The notes beneath the pieces were generated by a model. It made no database searches and had not been told where the DNA came from. It saw only the letters and a list, made by a program, of their open reading frames with translations. Shown here piece by piece: positions 1-12,500 of a stretch of 64,000 nt of DNA; position 1 is the stretch's first letter; every line of letters begins with the position of its first letter. Made by a program: the position numbers and the translations under genes. The DNA lies in contig OZ022584.1 in assembly GCA_963669155.1 (NCBI GenBank), forward strand, positions 12,127,572-12,191,571. Reading direction: 5' to 3'. The DNA is from Arbacia lixula (lineage: Eukaryota > Echinodermata > Echinoidea > Arbacioida > Arbaciidae).

Positions 1-568
1 GTTGTATGAATATACCCTCACACCTCATTTCCGAGCCCCAGCAACTTTGAATAACGCCCTCGTAAAAAGGGAGAAATCTTCCCGTCCTTTATGAAGTAAA
101 ACATTCAATTAACCGGATCAGGGTTATTAGACTGCGGGGGGAGGGCTTATGGGCGCGTGGTAGGGGTGTTATTGCAAATGTTTAGGGCCAAACAAAGCCC
201 CATTGTAAGTGCTGGTTAGCGCTCCGGTGAAAGGGGGGCTTGGAATAATTCCCACATCCTCTCACGCGTACGGCATCTTGAACAACGAGTTATCTTATGG
301 CTCTTTGTGTGCGTGGTGCAGAAGTTCCATACATGCTGGCCTATAGCAATAATTAAACCTAATAAGTTTTGATATTTTTGTGTACCAATTTGGGTTAAGC
401 TGACATGTTCTATCCGACATATAGCTAGAGTTTTGGGAAAACACAAATATATTTTTTTCTCTTTCTCTTGAACATGAAAATAAATACTTTCTTTTCTGGA
501 AATAGTTTCAGAATGCGTGCATGCACATAGTGACCCGGCACTGTATAGTTATTAAAGGTAGTATACTG
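1..568. other. Unassigned flank, no gene seen
   Basis: I see no coding exon, RNA gene or clear repeat boundary here. The only long frame (about 76 codons, minus strand, 216-446) has no recognisable domain and no splice-site support, so I treat it as chance. Confidence 0.4.
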
Positions 569-850
569 TACTGGGAAGACAAAAATGCCTTCAAAAGAGT
601 AATTAATGTATTGTCCATTTTATAAACTTGCTGAAAGTTACTTGCCCTCATAGCATGTGGAGTAATTAGTGATTAAATCACAAATCCTCGAAATGATTTG
701 TGATTTAATCACTAATTACTTCAAATGTGGATAATTCTATGGCAAATGTCTTTCAGCAAGTTTCTAAAATGAACAATACATGAATTTAAGACCATTGGCA
801 AGAAAATCGCTCACGATCACCTTTTTGAAGGCATTTTTGTCTTCCCAGTA
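569..850. mobile_element. Foldback MITE with long terminal inverted repeats
   Basis: The two ends are inverted copies of each other (TACTGGGAAGACAAAAATGC at the left, its reverse complement at 831-850). The inner arms also pair: 'aacttgctgaaag' at the left matches 'ctttcagcaagtt' at the right, and a near-perfect hairpin 'gtgattaaatcacaaatc' sits at the centre (670-715). No transposase frame is present, so this is non-autonomous. A TA at each end would fit a Tc1/mariner-type target, which is inference. Confidence 0.75.
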
Positions 851-1025
851 TTTCCTGTAACCATTTTGTGTGCCATATTAACTGCTACATGCTCTTTGGG
901 TTTTGTGTGTATTACCCAAAAAAAACATACACACATGTGGCACAGAAATATGGGTTTGTAATCAAACAAAGAGGAGAGTTTTTATTATTATATAGGCCTA
1001 GGAATATAATGTACAATAGTGCATG

Positions 1026-1268
1026 TACACTCTAAGAAAAAAAAAAGGGTTCGTTTCAACACCATTTTTGTCCAACAGCGGCACCATTTTGGCAGCAACA
1101 TTGTTGGAGCACCATTTTCACATAGACAATATTCTTGTCAGCACCGTTTTAGAATTATGGTGGTGATAAGAATCTTTCTTACGTCAAAATGGTGCTCGTA
1201 AGCACCTGCAAAAAATGGTGCCCCTATTGTGAGCGCCTTCTGCGAACCTTTTTTTTTCTGAGAGTGTA
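1026..1268. mobile_element. TA-flanked MITE, Tc1/mariner-like ends
   Basis: The left end CACTCTAAGAAAAAA and right end TTTTTTCTGAGAGTG are inverted copies, and each is bounded by TA (1026-1027 and 1267-1268), the target of the Tc1/mariner superfamily. The inside has repeated 'caccatttt' words in both orientations and no transposase frame. Confidence 0.75.
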
Positions 1269-1364
1269 CTATACAGGCTTTGTATGATTTGAGAAAGACA
1301 TATTTATTTCATACTGTCCAGTCAAAAAGCGAATGATTCATGGTCTTTGGTTAGGCAGACAGAA

Positions 1365-1405
1365 TTTTGTCCGCATAACAAAGGACCATGTTTATAGTGA
1401 ATGAA
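1365..1405 (+). repeat. Copy 1 of a short dispersed motif
   Basis: The segment resembles 'ttttgtccrcrtaacaaa' followed by 'ggaccatgtttatagtga'. Related segments occur at 12286-12325, 47016-47056 and 53105-53145. No terminal repeat could be drawn around this copy. Confidence 0.5.
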
Positions 1406-2258
1406 ATATCTCATGAAAATCATAACCTACATTGACAATGATTACTCACTGATATTGATCACACACCTGCATAGTATCATCTGTGACTACGGTTACAAAG
1501 TTATTTTAAAAGTGAATAAGCAAGGATATGTGAAGCGGAGCTCCGATTTATACTGTAAATCATGGGTATACAAAATCATGAAGGGATGATAGTGACTTAT
1601 AGATACGAGTGAAAACGAACGACAGAGATCTACACAAGAAGTTTGGTGCATGGACTTGATTTTAGAGAACTAGTAGATATTTGTTTGAATAACTAAAAAA
1701 TATGATAATATATTGCATGCCACTTTTTACGTCATTGGCAAATGGAAAACATTTGTAAGCCAATATTATTTACAAAACTTTTAAACCGTCATATAACCTC
1801 TTACCTGTTGTTTGATTGTAGATATTGTTAGATATTATACGTAGATGAAAATATAGGGCGTGTTTGCTTTCAGTTGGGTTTTGGGCTATAACGGCTAAAG
1901 TGAGGAGAAAAAAGAAATATGTTGCGACAGACTGCTTACGGCATCTCATTTATCGTTTTATCGTCATGTGTTCTGCATATAAATTATAGTCGTAAGTTTA
2001 TCACAACGTCAGTGAAAAGAAAGTATCCCTGATAACAATATTGATTAAAATGTTGCTTAGTGTGTAATGTTCAGAATCATATTGTTAGTGCAAAAAATTG
2101 ACAATATAGGCCTAGAATTGAGAGTATTATATTAGACAACCCTAAACATGTCAATATGAAATGCAAAAGTCGATCTAAACCCAATGAGGTCTTTCCGATT
2201 TTTTGTATTCTGAGAGCGGTTCTTAATAAGCAATATTTTCTACAATGTATAATGGTAT
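1406..2258. other. Unassigned AT-rich stretch before the LTR element
   Basis: No exon or repeat boundary is visible. A 62-codon frame at 1401-1589 has no recognisable features. Confidence 0.35.
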
Positions 2259-3133
2259 TGTAACGGGATTTTCTCCGGGTGAAGGATTGTTCTATCTACA
2301 TGTGTTTATTTTCACCAGCACACATACACTCCACTCCGGCGATCGTTGGTGCACCCGTTATGTGGTAGCGTGGCATGCCACCAACGATCCACATCATCAT
2401 AGAAGAAGAGGCTCTCACTCCAACATGTCAGTTAAAGTTGATTTATTGACGATAAGACTGCATAATACACCGAAGTAAATCGTATAGAACTCACTCTAAG
2501 GCGGAGAAATGCAAAATCTCTGACTTAAAGCTAAAACTGAACTCTCTGGTTTCAAGTTAGAACCGAATCCTTTTTAAACTCGGGATTGCTCGTGAATTTA
2601 TACCCTATCTCTATCATCGTGTGACCTTGGGCCAGCCCTCAGTGAGTTTAAGGCACGCGACCAAACTCTTTTGTCCGCGCAAGCGTGGCCTTGGAATTAC
2701 GTAATCAAGGACGGTCGAGGCTGAAGACTCGTGGCCCGGCCTTGTGTTACGTAACTGAAGGCCAGCGTATTCATGGTCGAAAAACAACTTAGAGGACGAC
2801 AAACAACTTCGAGGCCGAACCAATTAACTCTTACCAAACAACTTCGAGGCCGAAACGATTAACTCTTACCAAACAACTTCGAGGCCGAAACGATTAACTC
2901 TTACCAAACAATTTCGAGGCCGAAGTGATTAACTCCCGAGGCCGAAGCTATGAACTACCGAGGCCAAAACGATTAACTTATAAAGGCTTTGCTCAATTTC
3001 TGACCAGCAAGGAGGGACAATTTGCAAGGATTTAGACGTGCTGTGTGGGCATTTTGTCACCCCTATTTTACACAAATAAGGATAATTCTCAGTGTACCTG
3101 TGTGAGCAATATTAGCCCTCTAAATTCGTAACA
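2259..3133 (-). repeat. 3' LTR of the 2259-7602 element
   Basis: This is the downstream LTR in element orientation. A minus-strand TATAAATTC box lies at about 2594-2602 and a minus-strand AATAAA at 2442-2447, the order expected for promoter then polyadenylation signal. The U3 side holds about five tandem units of roughly 35 bp containing 'acttcgaggccgaa' (2785-2965). Beyond the poly(A) signal an inverted repeat (gatcgttggtg / caccaacgatc, 2341-2389) could form a hairpin. Confidence 0.85.
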
Positions 3134-6100
3134 CTATCCCCCTCTAACGAAAAAGTCACTGTCCTCAGTGACAGTTCCATGTATATGAAACTCTTTACAT
3201 GCTTTACCGAGTGAGGAAAATGAAAAAGCAGTAATTAGGAACTGACAAAATCAAACACATGGATTAAATTTAAAACACAGTCTTACGTCGTATCATAACC
3301 CAATGATTCTCAAATATAAAATCAAAAATATAAAAGGTGTCCCGTATACAAACGCATGCAATCGCACAAATAGTACTAATTATACTGGTGCCATAAAATA
3401 CGAATTAGTAATACAACCCGATAAGTAGAAGAGATAAATGCATGACCGATTACACAGATAATCACAAAACTAATACAACCTAATCCCTTGATCTAGATTA
3501 TGCACACACAAAGGGACGTAGTTCGAGAGCATAATCTGTTCAAGCACGACGTAGACTATAATAGTGCAACACAGCCACCCACTCGAGAAGGCACAAAAGG
3601 AGAGTAGAATAGAATCAAGCAAAGACGTGTGGGATAGGTAAAGCGATAAAGAGAGAATGGAAGAACGAGCGCTGGAAAGCGAGGAAAAGTGCCTGCAGTA
3701 ATTCAACACACCAATTACCTATAATAAGAACGATCATCACACATAGACTAATCACAAAGAACCGACAAATCGCCACTTGCTCATGCTTCAAAAATTTGAA
3801 TAGAACGAACGGTATGCCCTGTATCTGTGCAGACATAAGTAAAAGATGAGAAATTCCCTGCCTCTCTCTCTTTTTATAAAAAAAAAACACGAAAAATGTA
3901 GTGACACGTAAATATTACGAATTTCGGTTCCTTTGCCCATGCTCGAACGAAATAATAATCATATTTACATCACAACTTCTAATGAAACAATATCGTTAAA
4001 TAAAAATGTTTAAAAGGCAACGAAAACAAAACCGCCTGGTCAACCTGTACACATATTACATAACCACTTACTGAAAAGGACACGTCAATAGCTATACATT
4101 TAGTACTTAAAATAAACAACCTACACATTTTAATGGTCAACTGAAGTAATAACCGGGTACAAAAAGTATAGTCACCAATACCCATGTTGAAAAGACAAAA
4201 ATAGAAATTTGGACGAGGTCCCCATAGTGTAAGGAAGGACATTCCAGGAAGGGAAAAATGTGAGAAGAGAAGTTCTGAGGTCCGAAAGAGATAGATAAAA
4301 GAACGATATGGAAAACAACTACGTTCCCACCGATACGTAAAAGGTGGAAAACCGTCTGGAACGAACATATCCGACCAAACCAAAAAGAAATTATACAAGT
4401 ACATGTACAATTACATGTACATCACAAAAAACATAACAATTAAAACAAAAACGTAAAATGATTTTGCTGGTCAAACGGAGTTCATTGTCCAGTAGCAAGA
4501 ATGTACTTAAGTCCCATCATGTATGTGGCACACGATCATCTCATTTAAACTCGCTCCGTTTGTATCTATAATGTCCACGTATTGTATCGTGCCAGCAGTT
4601 CGAGTCCGTGGAGCGTTAATACAGGGATAAAGTTTTAATCATATTAGGGACTTTCGGAATTATCTTCTTGTCACCCACGAAAGATGCTGCCGAAGTGCCA
4701 AACGGGAAAGGCGGGGAGGAGAAAGGATGAGGTCCTGAAACGACTTGTACTTGCGAAGAGGACGCAGCTCCTTACTGCGTGTCTCAGGAGTGGGAAAAGG
4801 CTTTAACTAGCGCTACGCTTCGCGGATGCCACAACGATGAGGTCGATCACGCTTCCAATTTGGTTAACTTCTCCAACAATATTGCTTAAAGTGAAAATTC
4901 TGCGGCCCGGTAAAACCAGCAAAGGCGCTCGTATCAAGGAACGCAGGGCAGATCCTCCCTTTTCACAAAACTGCCGGCGTTGCGACGAAAAAAAAAATGT
5001 AACCTTTCGCGATACATTTGAGAAACTAAAACAATAAAATCAACTAAATAACCGAATTATGCAGTTCCGAGGAAGATAGCTAGTCTTCCTCTACCTGCGC
5101 AATGCATCGGACCCATCATCCAACATGATGGCGTTACACTCTCGCGATCGCTACACACACTAAAAACAAATCAATTCATCATTTCATATATTGACATGAA
5201 ATGCTGCGTGCCCATCCATACAGCACTAAAATAAACATTTTTTTTTTTTCCTCGTCGCAGAATTGGTTACAAAAAAACAATTTGGTCCAAATAGTAATAA
5301 TCCGCAAGATGCATTTCACATATTAACACACTTTTCCCACTTCGTCAGGAACAACAAAATAACAGGTCAACAGATCACAGAGCAGGACGCGAATAATCCA
5401 GATGTATAAACCAAAGAAATGAGGGACACTTAATAAAATACGCACAAAAAAAAACCAACGTCGTTTACAATATAGGTGACGACTTTTACCAACGCTTAAG
5501 GCTCCCGGTTAAAAAAATATCAAATCCATATGGTTACGCGTTCGCGATAGCGTGAATTGGAAAATCCCTATTTCTTGGTCTCCGACGAGGAAGTTGGCGG
5601 CCGCTTAATTCCTCTAATGTTGTCGTCGCCTGATGCGGCTTTCTTTTCCTGGCAACTTTACAATCCACAAACAGAGCTGATGGATAACTTGATTTATACA
5701 TCCTAAACACTAGATTGGATGTATGATCGACATTCAATAACTAGCAAGAATTGTCATTTCAAGTCTGCATACAAAAACAAAACCAAACGAATTCACAAGC
5801 TGCGGCCCGGTTTTTCTACTAGCGAAGGCGTATTTGTCCGATACGCAGGGCACCTCATTAAAAACATAAAGATTTGTCAATCGCATCATTCTTGAGAATC
5901 ACAGAACTTAAAGTCATTAGAGTCCCATGGAGATTTATAACACGATGAAGGATTGCCATTAAGTGTCCTACTGCAAGTCCAAGTCAGCATCCACGTCTCC
6001 CTCTCGCAATCTGCCTCTCCCCTACCGGCGTATCCCAGGTTGCGTCAGGTGTCGCGTTCATCAACGCCTACTCCCCGCACACACTCTACACCATGCCTGT

Positions 6101-6727
6101 TCGAGCGAACCTTAAGCTCGTCATCATCGGTGCCATCGTCGGTTCTCGGGTGGGCAGACCAGGCGTCATGTAGATCGTCCCGCTTGCAGCTAGGTACTTT
6201 TCAACAAAAACAGCAGTCGGATGACTCCGATCAACTCATGGTCGATATTTTCTTTACTTGTCGAGATTGTAGCAAGGTCTGTTGCATCGTCGTCATTCCG
6301 TGTCCATGTCAAGTTCCGTCGTCATCATTGTTACAATTCTTTATAAGTGGCTAAGTTATTCTGTCAGAGGTCCACATCCATCCAAGCATACTTGGTGATG
6401 CGGTAGGCCGTACCCCGAATTTTAACAACCATATCCTCGAGTCTTTCCAATGGATGTATGGAGCGAGCTCAGCCTCATGAATGGACATGAGCATCAGCAC
6501 CACCCCGATCAAAGGCAGCCCCATACTGTCCATCAGATCAGACTATAGGCATTATAGGTGTCCACCAATTCCCATCACGGGATACTCCAACTCGCTCTCC
6601 TCCACCAGCATGCAGCGCATGTGGAGTTCATTCCATCCGATTGTCGACTGTCAACAAATGGTCCATCATCTTCTGTAGCGTACTTGGTCCAGAGTTTTGT
6701 CACCCAAGATCCCACCGCTGCCACCAG
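3134..6727 (-). mobile_element. Internal region of the LTR element
   Basis: Short unrelated frames only; none shows a gag zinc knuckle or pol motif. Two similar segments of about 60 bp (4900-4965 and 5800-5857), each starting 'ctgcggcccggt', suggest an internal duplication. The element is treated as a fossil non-autonomous copy. Confidence 0.6.
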
Positions 6728-7602
6728 TGTAACGGGATTTTCTCCGGGTGAAGGATTGTTCTATCTACATGTGTTTATTTTCACCAGCACACATACACTC
6801 CACTCCGGCGATCGTTGGTGCACCCGTTATGTGGTAGCGTGGCATGCCACCAACGATCCACATCATCATAGAAGAAGAGGCTCTCACTCCAACATGTCAG
6901 TTAAAGTTGATTTATTGACGATAAGACTGCATAATACACCGAAGTAAATCGTATAGAACTCACTCTAAGGCGGAGAAATGCAAAATCTCTGACTTAAAGC
7001 TAAAACTGAACTCTCTGGTTTCAAGTTAGAACCGAATCCTTTTTAAACTCGGGATTGCTCGTGAATTTATACCCTATCTCTATCATCGTGTGACCTTGGG
7101 CCAGCCCTCAGTGAGTTTAAGGCACGCGACCAAACTCTTTTGTCCGCGCAAGCGTGGCCTTGGAATTACGTAATCAAGGACGGTCGAGGCTGAAGACTCG
7201 TGGCCCGGCCTTGTGTTACGTAACTGAAGGCCAGCGTATTCATGGTCGAAAAACAACTTAGAGGACGACAAACAACTTCGAGGCCGAACCAATTAACTCT
7301 TACCAAACAACTTCGAGGCCGAAACGATTAACTCTTACCAAACAACTTCGAGGCCGAAACGATTAACTCTTACCAAACAATTTCGAGGCCGAAGTGATTA
7401 ACTCCCGAGGCCGAAGCTATGAACTACCGAGGCCAAAACGATTAACTTATAAAGGCTTTGCTCAATTTCTGACCAGCAAGGAGGGACAATTTGCAAGGAT
7501 TTAGACGTGCTGTGTGGGCATTTTGTCACCCCTATTTTACACAAATAAGGATAATTCTCAGTGTACCTGTGTGAGCAATATTAGCCCTCTAAATTCGTAA
7601 CA
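6728..7602 (-). repeat. 5' LTR of the 2259-7602 element
   Basis: This is the promoter-bearing LTR in element orientation, with the same TATA-like box (about 7063-7071), AATAAA (6911-6916), tandem 35-bp units (7254-7434) and U5-side inverted repeat as its partner. I found no difference between the two LTRs when reading them side by side. Confidence 0.85.
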
Positions 7603-8382
7603 GTATCAATGCAATTCAGTGCAATCTGCTTTGTTTAATCATTATGCCAAATGTTTAGAATGTTCTCGTTGTGCAATATTTTTTCTGTTAAACAATTAAG
7701 AACTTACACTTGGCATTTGTATTATAATACATCAACGCCAGTTTATCGAATTTTGATTATTTGTGTACCCATATCTAATATATTTTTCACTTTTCGTTGT
7801 ATTTGTTGTAGCTTCTGATTGATACATCTATTACCATGTATAATCAGCTAGTTTAGAAGACGAGTCTTTCCTTTTTTCTATCTCCCTTTGCCGCTCGTTA
7901 TTTTTATTTTTATTTTCCTCCCACTATCTTTCTATAAAACTTGCTCCTTCCACCTTTTCTCACTATATTCTCAAACTCAAATTGTTTTGTTTTATGATAT
8001 CTCTTGTATTTAGTATGATCTTTTTATGTATAACTCCAGACAATGTAATCCAAATGCATTTGTTTAATTATGGTTGCAATAAAACAATACGTTTTATAAC
8101 TATTTAGGCCTGCAATGAGGAACGCACCACATTTAATGTACATTGTTATATTTCAAAGGCCTGCATGGATTGTTTCGCTTCAGCAAAATGTTCTTCTATT
8201 TTTTTCAGAAACGGACGAAACGGTTTAATGAGAGGTACTGTAAGTGATTTGAATTTCATTTCTATTCCGAGCTGTTACATATTTTGAGCGTGCTTGAGAA
8301 ATGCTATGTTAAATAATTCATGTCATTTATGATGATGAATGCAACGATCGATGACAGAAAGAAAAGGAGGCCATGATAGAAT

Positions 8383-8436
<54 letters not shown>

Positions 8437-9240
8437 GACAGAGAGAAAGAGAGAGAGGGGAGGGAGAGAAGGAGGGAGAGGGGGGAGGGACGGGGAGAGT
8501 GTACATGTAAATAGAGAAGGGGTGAATTTCGGGGGCGTGAGGGAGAAAGAGAGAAAGAGACTGACAGAGCTGGATAAGGGAGAAAGATGGAATAACCTTC
8601 GAAATATAAACCATACATACATTATTTTCCATCTCGATTGGTTTCACAATTTCACATCGAAACGTAATATTTATAGGCCCATGATTTTCTTACTTTTCTT
8701 CTCCATCAGTATGGTTAATTATCACTATTATCACCCCGTTATCAACACATTAATATTCCATGATATAAACAATGTATGCATTGGATGGTTCATGTCATCG
8801 TTCATTAATCACATACTGACGGAAAATAAATTCAGTATTATTAATCTGTTTAAAATGCCTATGCGTTTGTTTTGCTATTCGACAGCATCCACGAAGTGTG
8901 GTGGAGATTGAAATCGTGCGGCACGCGACTTGTCACGGTCGATTGCACAAGTTGGGTCTGAAAAGGTCGACCGCTCGCTGAGAAAAAGCTGGTGAGCTGA
9001 ATACGCTGTACTGTGTACTGGTACCGGTATTACGCACGGCGCGTACATACAAATGTACGTATGCTGGCTAAGCTGAGCTGAGCTGAGCTGGTGAATGGGC
9101 TGCATTGAAATTGCACTGATTGCTCATTGACGCGTCGCGATCACGTGTACTGTGTGTAAGTTCCGGCCCGGTACACTTGTTGTAAACAACCATCGAAAGT
9201 TTTTACCTGACGAAATGAGGAAGAAAGTTGCTCTAAATCT
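7603..9240. other. Intergenic region upstream of the FAM20 gene
   Basis: No gene is seen. It includes a purine microsatellite (8383-8560). The last 350 bp are richer in CpG and contain 'gctgagct' repeats near 9070-9090, so they may be the promoter or 5' UTR of the gene that starts at 9273. No TATA box was convincing. Confidence 0.4.
8383..8560. repeat. (GA)n / (GACA)n microsatellite
   Basis: A GA run passes into a GACA run and then into irregular G/A-rich sequence. Frames through it on both strands are low-complexity and are not genes. Confidence 0.9.
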
Positions 9241-9272
9241 TTAAAAACTCACAGTTCCTTACTCCTGTAAAA

Positions 9273-9574
9273 ATGAGGGTCCGATGGAGATGGCAGTGTA
9301 TGTTTTGGGGAATATTTTGCCTTTGCGGAACAACGCTTTTGATTGTTTTCTCTTTACTGCGGGAAGTGGATGTTGCGGCGAGAGTCGAACTTTTCCAACA
9401 AAATGTCAGGCGCACCTTGGGAAACACGAACATCTTGGATGGAATTAATTTGCTGAGTGGTCGTGAAATTCACAATAGACATCGAGATCATGTCAATGCA
9501 AGCGTTTACGACAAGTGGCTGGCAAAAAGCATGAGGGAGAAACAGCAATGGGGACCCAAGAGCAATAAAAATGG
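9273..9574 (+). CDS. FAM20: FAM20 exon 1: start and membrane anchor
   Basis: It encodes residues 1-100 and two bases of codon 101. The start is followed by MRVRWRWQ and a hydrophobic stretch. The donor is GG|GTAAAG. Upstream there is no longer in-frame extension, which supports this ATG. Confidence 0.85.
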
Positions 9575-12500
9575 GTAAAGTTAACAACTTCTACCAAAGT
9601 TCTAGTCGATCTATTACACAGTATACTGCGATCAGCCAGCTCGCTGCGCGGGAACAGTCCCGGGCCGGGCCGAGACTATACCCGTACATCACTAGTTTAA
9701 CTTTTAACTGAAACTGAAAGTTTGTGAAACTGTTACTTTTCATGTTTAAGTTGTTTCATGTTAGCCCACTGATATTCTAAAAAGCATCTAAATTAGGTGA
9801 GTATCTTAAAGACAGCCCGTCCCTTTTTCAGATCACCACAAAACCATCGAAACATTGGCAAAACATAGAGAGAAGTTTTAGCAAGCTGTATATTCATAAT
9901 TTGAAACTGATACGTAGTGTAAAATTCGAATAATGCACGTAAACAACGTCTGATTAATAGTCTTTACCTCAGACTCTTAGCAGTTTGTGTTGAAATATCT
10001 GCTTTATTGATTAATCTGTTTATTAAATTATAAAACACATGAAAAAAAAATGCTATAGAAGGTATCATCTCCAAAGTTTGGTAATTACTCATAAAATTAG
10101 GATTTCACACATGCATAATAACCACATAGATACTGTAACAAAGACTAATACTTTCTTCGTAGTCGGTTTGAAATTTAACGGCTGAATTTTTTACTTATAC
10201 AGAAAGCTTCAACATGCTATATTCTTAGAAATGGTTTTGAATCACACTTTCTTCAATTTACGATCGTGATAGACGATTTCAAATTTTAAGCTTGCAAAAG
10301 GGACGGACAATCTTTAAGTTGAAGGTAGGTTTCATGAGTAAATGTCTGTTGAATGTCAACTTACTTAGTCTTAGGCATAGTCATATAGCCATAGACTGAC
10401 ATAGACTTGAACAGACACTAATTTGTACACTAACGAGTAACTTAATTGTATATAGTCTTACTTGATGCAGACACTGATAGATTGCTCATCAAGTGCTGAT
10501 TATGTCTTCATTTTGACAAAGGAAATGAAGGAAACAAACACAATTGTTGAATTCTGCACCACTGAAGTTACTGAAGTAGACCCCCTACTTGATTTCCAAG
10601 ATTCGACCAAGACTATAAAGGGAAATTAAAAAGAAACTGAAATCTGAATTCCAGTCAAATGCAGCAGTGAATGCACATGTACTACTATTACTAATACAGT
10701 ACATACACGATGAATGGCGCGTGTGCATCGCATAGTTCTTGTACACTGTACATATGCCCATGGATCGTACATTGAATTAATATCGCGATTTAGCCCATCA
10801 CCTATGCGCATGCCGAGACGCCAAGTCACAACAATCTCATAAACATTTTTTTGAACTTGGTATCATTCCATTGAATATTCAGGTGTTAAAAAACTTTTTA
10901 CAATTAAAAAAAAAAATAGAGCAATAACTGTATCAATTTGAAGAGCAGATGTGTGATTTTGCCAATTTGAAGATTTGGTGATCATTTCATGTCTATAGAC
11001 GCTTTGAGAAATCATAATAATAAGTTTATAAGATGATCACTGAAATAAACAATGGATTCAATTAATCTAGGAATTTAACCTCAACTGCATAATTTACTAG
11101 CTCTATATTTGAATATTCTTAAATATGTTGATGGATATACTTGAGACCAAAAGTAGGAGCTTGTTCCAAACTACAAATTTGTGGTGCTTGGTTCTGAAAA
11201 GCTTTTAGGCAAGTATTTTGAAATGAAACCAGTTTGTCAAGATCTACTATAGATCAACTGATCAACTTACAGAAAGTATAAAGTCAGTCTCTAGTTTGGG
11301 GGTCAAGTCCATGTGTGTTACATTTAATGGGATGCTGCTTTGGATCAATTAATTGCAAAGTGGCCCTAATGAGAAAGTGGATACATAAAATTTGATTGTA
11401 TCCCTCCCCCCCCCCCCCCCCCCCCTCTCCCAATAATAAGCAAATAAGTGCTTGTGTGCATGTGTGTATGTGTTTATATCTAAAACCATTGAAATCAGTA
11501 ATTCTAATCAACAAAATAGAATATAGTGATTTAAATCATGACTGGTCCTTTGAAGAATAATTGTCAATTGTCAAATGGTTTGTACAGTATATAGACTAGG
11601 GCTCCAATGACATTAATGTGGAACCACACACATGTTAATCGTGTGTCTCATAGAACTGTGCGCCTAATGGTGGATAATCATTATTGACAAGAATTATTTG
11701 GAGTGAATTCATGTAAATTGAAATAAAAATGAACATTTTAAAACATTATTCTGACTGTCAAATAGCTTTGTAGAAATGCATTGTCAATTTCAACATACAT
11801 GTATGAATGCATGGTTACTGTCACTGTATTACAGTGCCTAGATTTGTTCATGGTGCCAAAGGTATTCATTTTTTGTGTGTACAAGGATGCAGTGTAGATA
11901 TTTTGACTCCTTCCATGTGTACACAATGTATTCTCCTCGTAGGATGCATACACCATAGTGCACTGTATGGTTGTAGGTGTTCTTTTTATGACACCAGGCT
12001 TTGACATAAGGACAAAATTGAGGATTAATTTGTGGTAGCTAGTTTTCAAGCCTGAGATGATGATGAAGGCCCTGCAACAAACATTTTTGTTCCCCATTCC
12101 CCTCCTTCACACCATCACACACCGGCTATTCCACACAGACATCACCAGTGATACAGCCATTTCAAATCAGTGGTATATAAAATTGATGAAATTTATGATT
12201 GAAATTGGTCCTTTTAATACACCATTTTAATACACCATGAACGTGGTCTTTTGTTACCCTGACAACATTTGAAAGGGACCCTTTGACATTTTGTCCATGT
12301 AACAAATGACCATGTTTAGAGTGATATTCTCCGCAAAGAGACTCACATTTATCCCCTGTTCCCCACTCCTTCACCTCAGGACACACCAAGCTCCGTGGCA
12401 GATGTTCCACGCAGACATCACCAAGGACCAAATGTACAGTCGCAACGCGCCCTACATGGTCGCCCTCCTGGACAGCCTGGCCGAGACGGAGATCAAGAAC

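Larger units (their letters stand above)
2259..7602 (-). mobile_element. LTR retrotransposon, Ty3/Gypsy-like, probably non-autonomous
   Basis: Two direct 875-bp repeats (2259-3133 and 6728-7602) flank a 3.6-kb interior. The orientation is minus. Reading that strand, the LTR begins TGTTACG and ends CGTTACA. Next to the 6728 LTR lies a TGG-initiated primer-binding-like site (TGGTGGCAGCGGTGGGATC), and a purine tract (AGAGGGGGATAG) precedes the 2259 LTR. A 4-bp GTAT flanks both outer ends and fits a target duplication. The LTRs look identical by eye, so the insertion is young. The interior has no frame long enough for reverse transcriptase or integrase on either strand, so it cannot encode a pol protein and probably relies on a relative. 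The Gypsy assignment rests on the primer-site style and the 4-bp duplication only. Confidence 0.85.

Noticed and set aside
3134-6727. Search for gag and pol inside the LTR element
   Set aside because: No frame long enough and no zinc-knuckle, reverse transcriptase or integrase motif was seen on either strand.
8304-8911. Overlapping frames of 100-190 codons on both strands
   Set aside because: They cross a GA/GACA microsatellite and have Ser/Leu or Arg/Glu runs with no domain.
12306-12379. ATG at 12306 as the start of a separate gene
   Set aside because: The real exon starts at 12380 after CACCTCAG and joins exon 1 in phase; the upstream part is intron and repeat.
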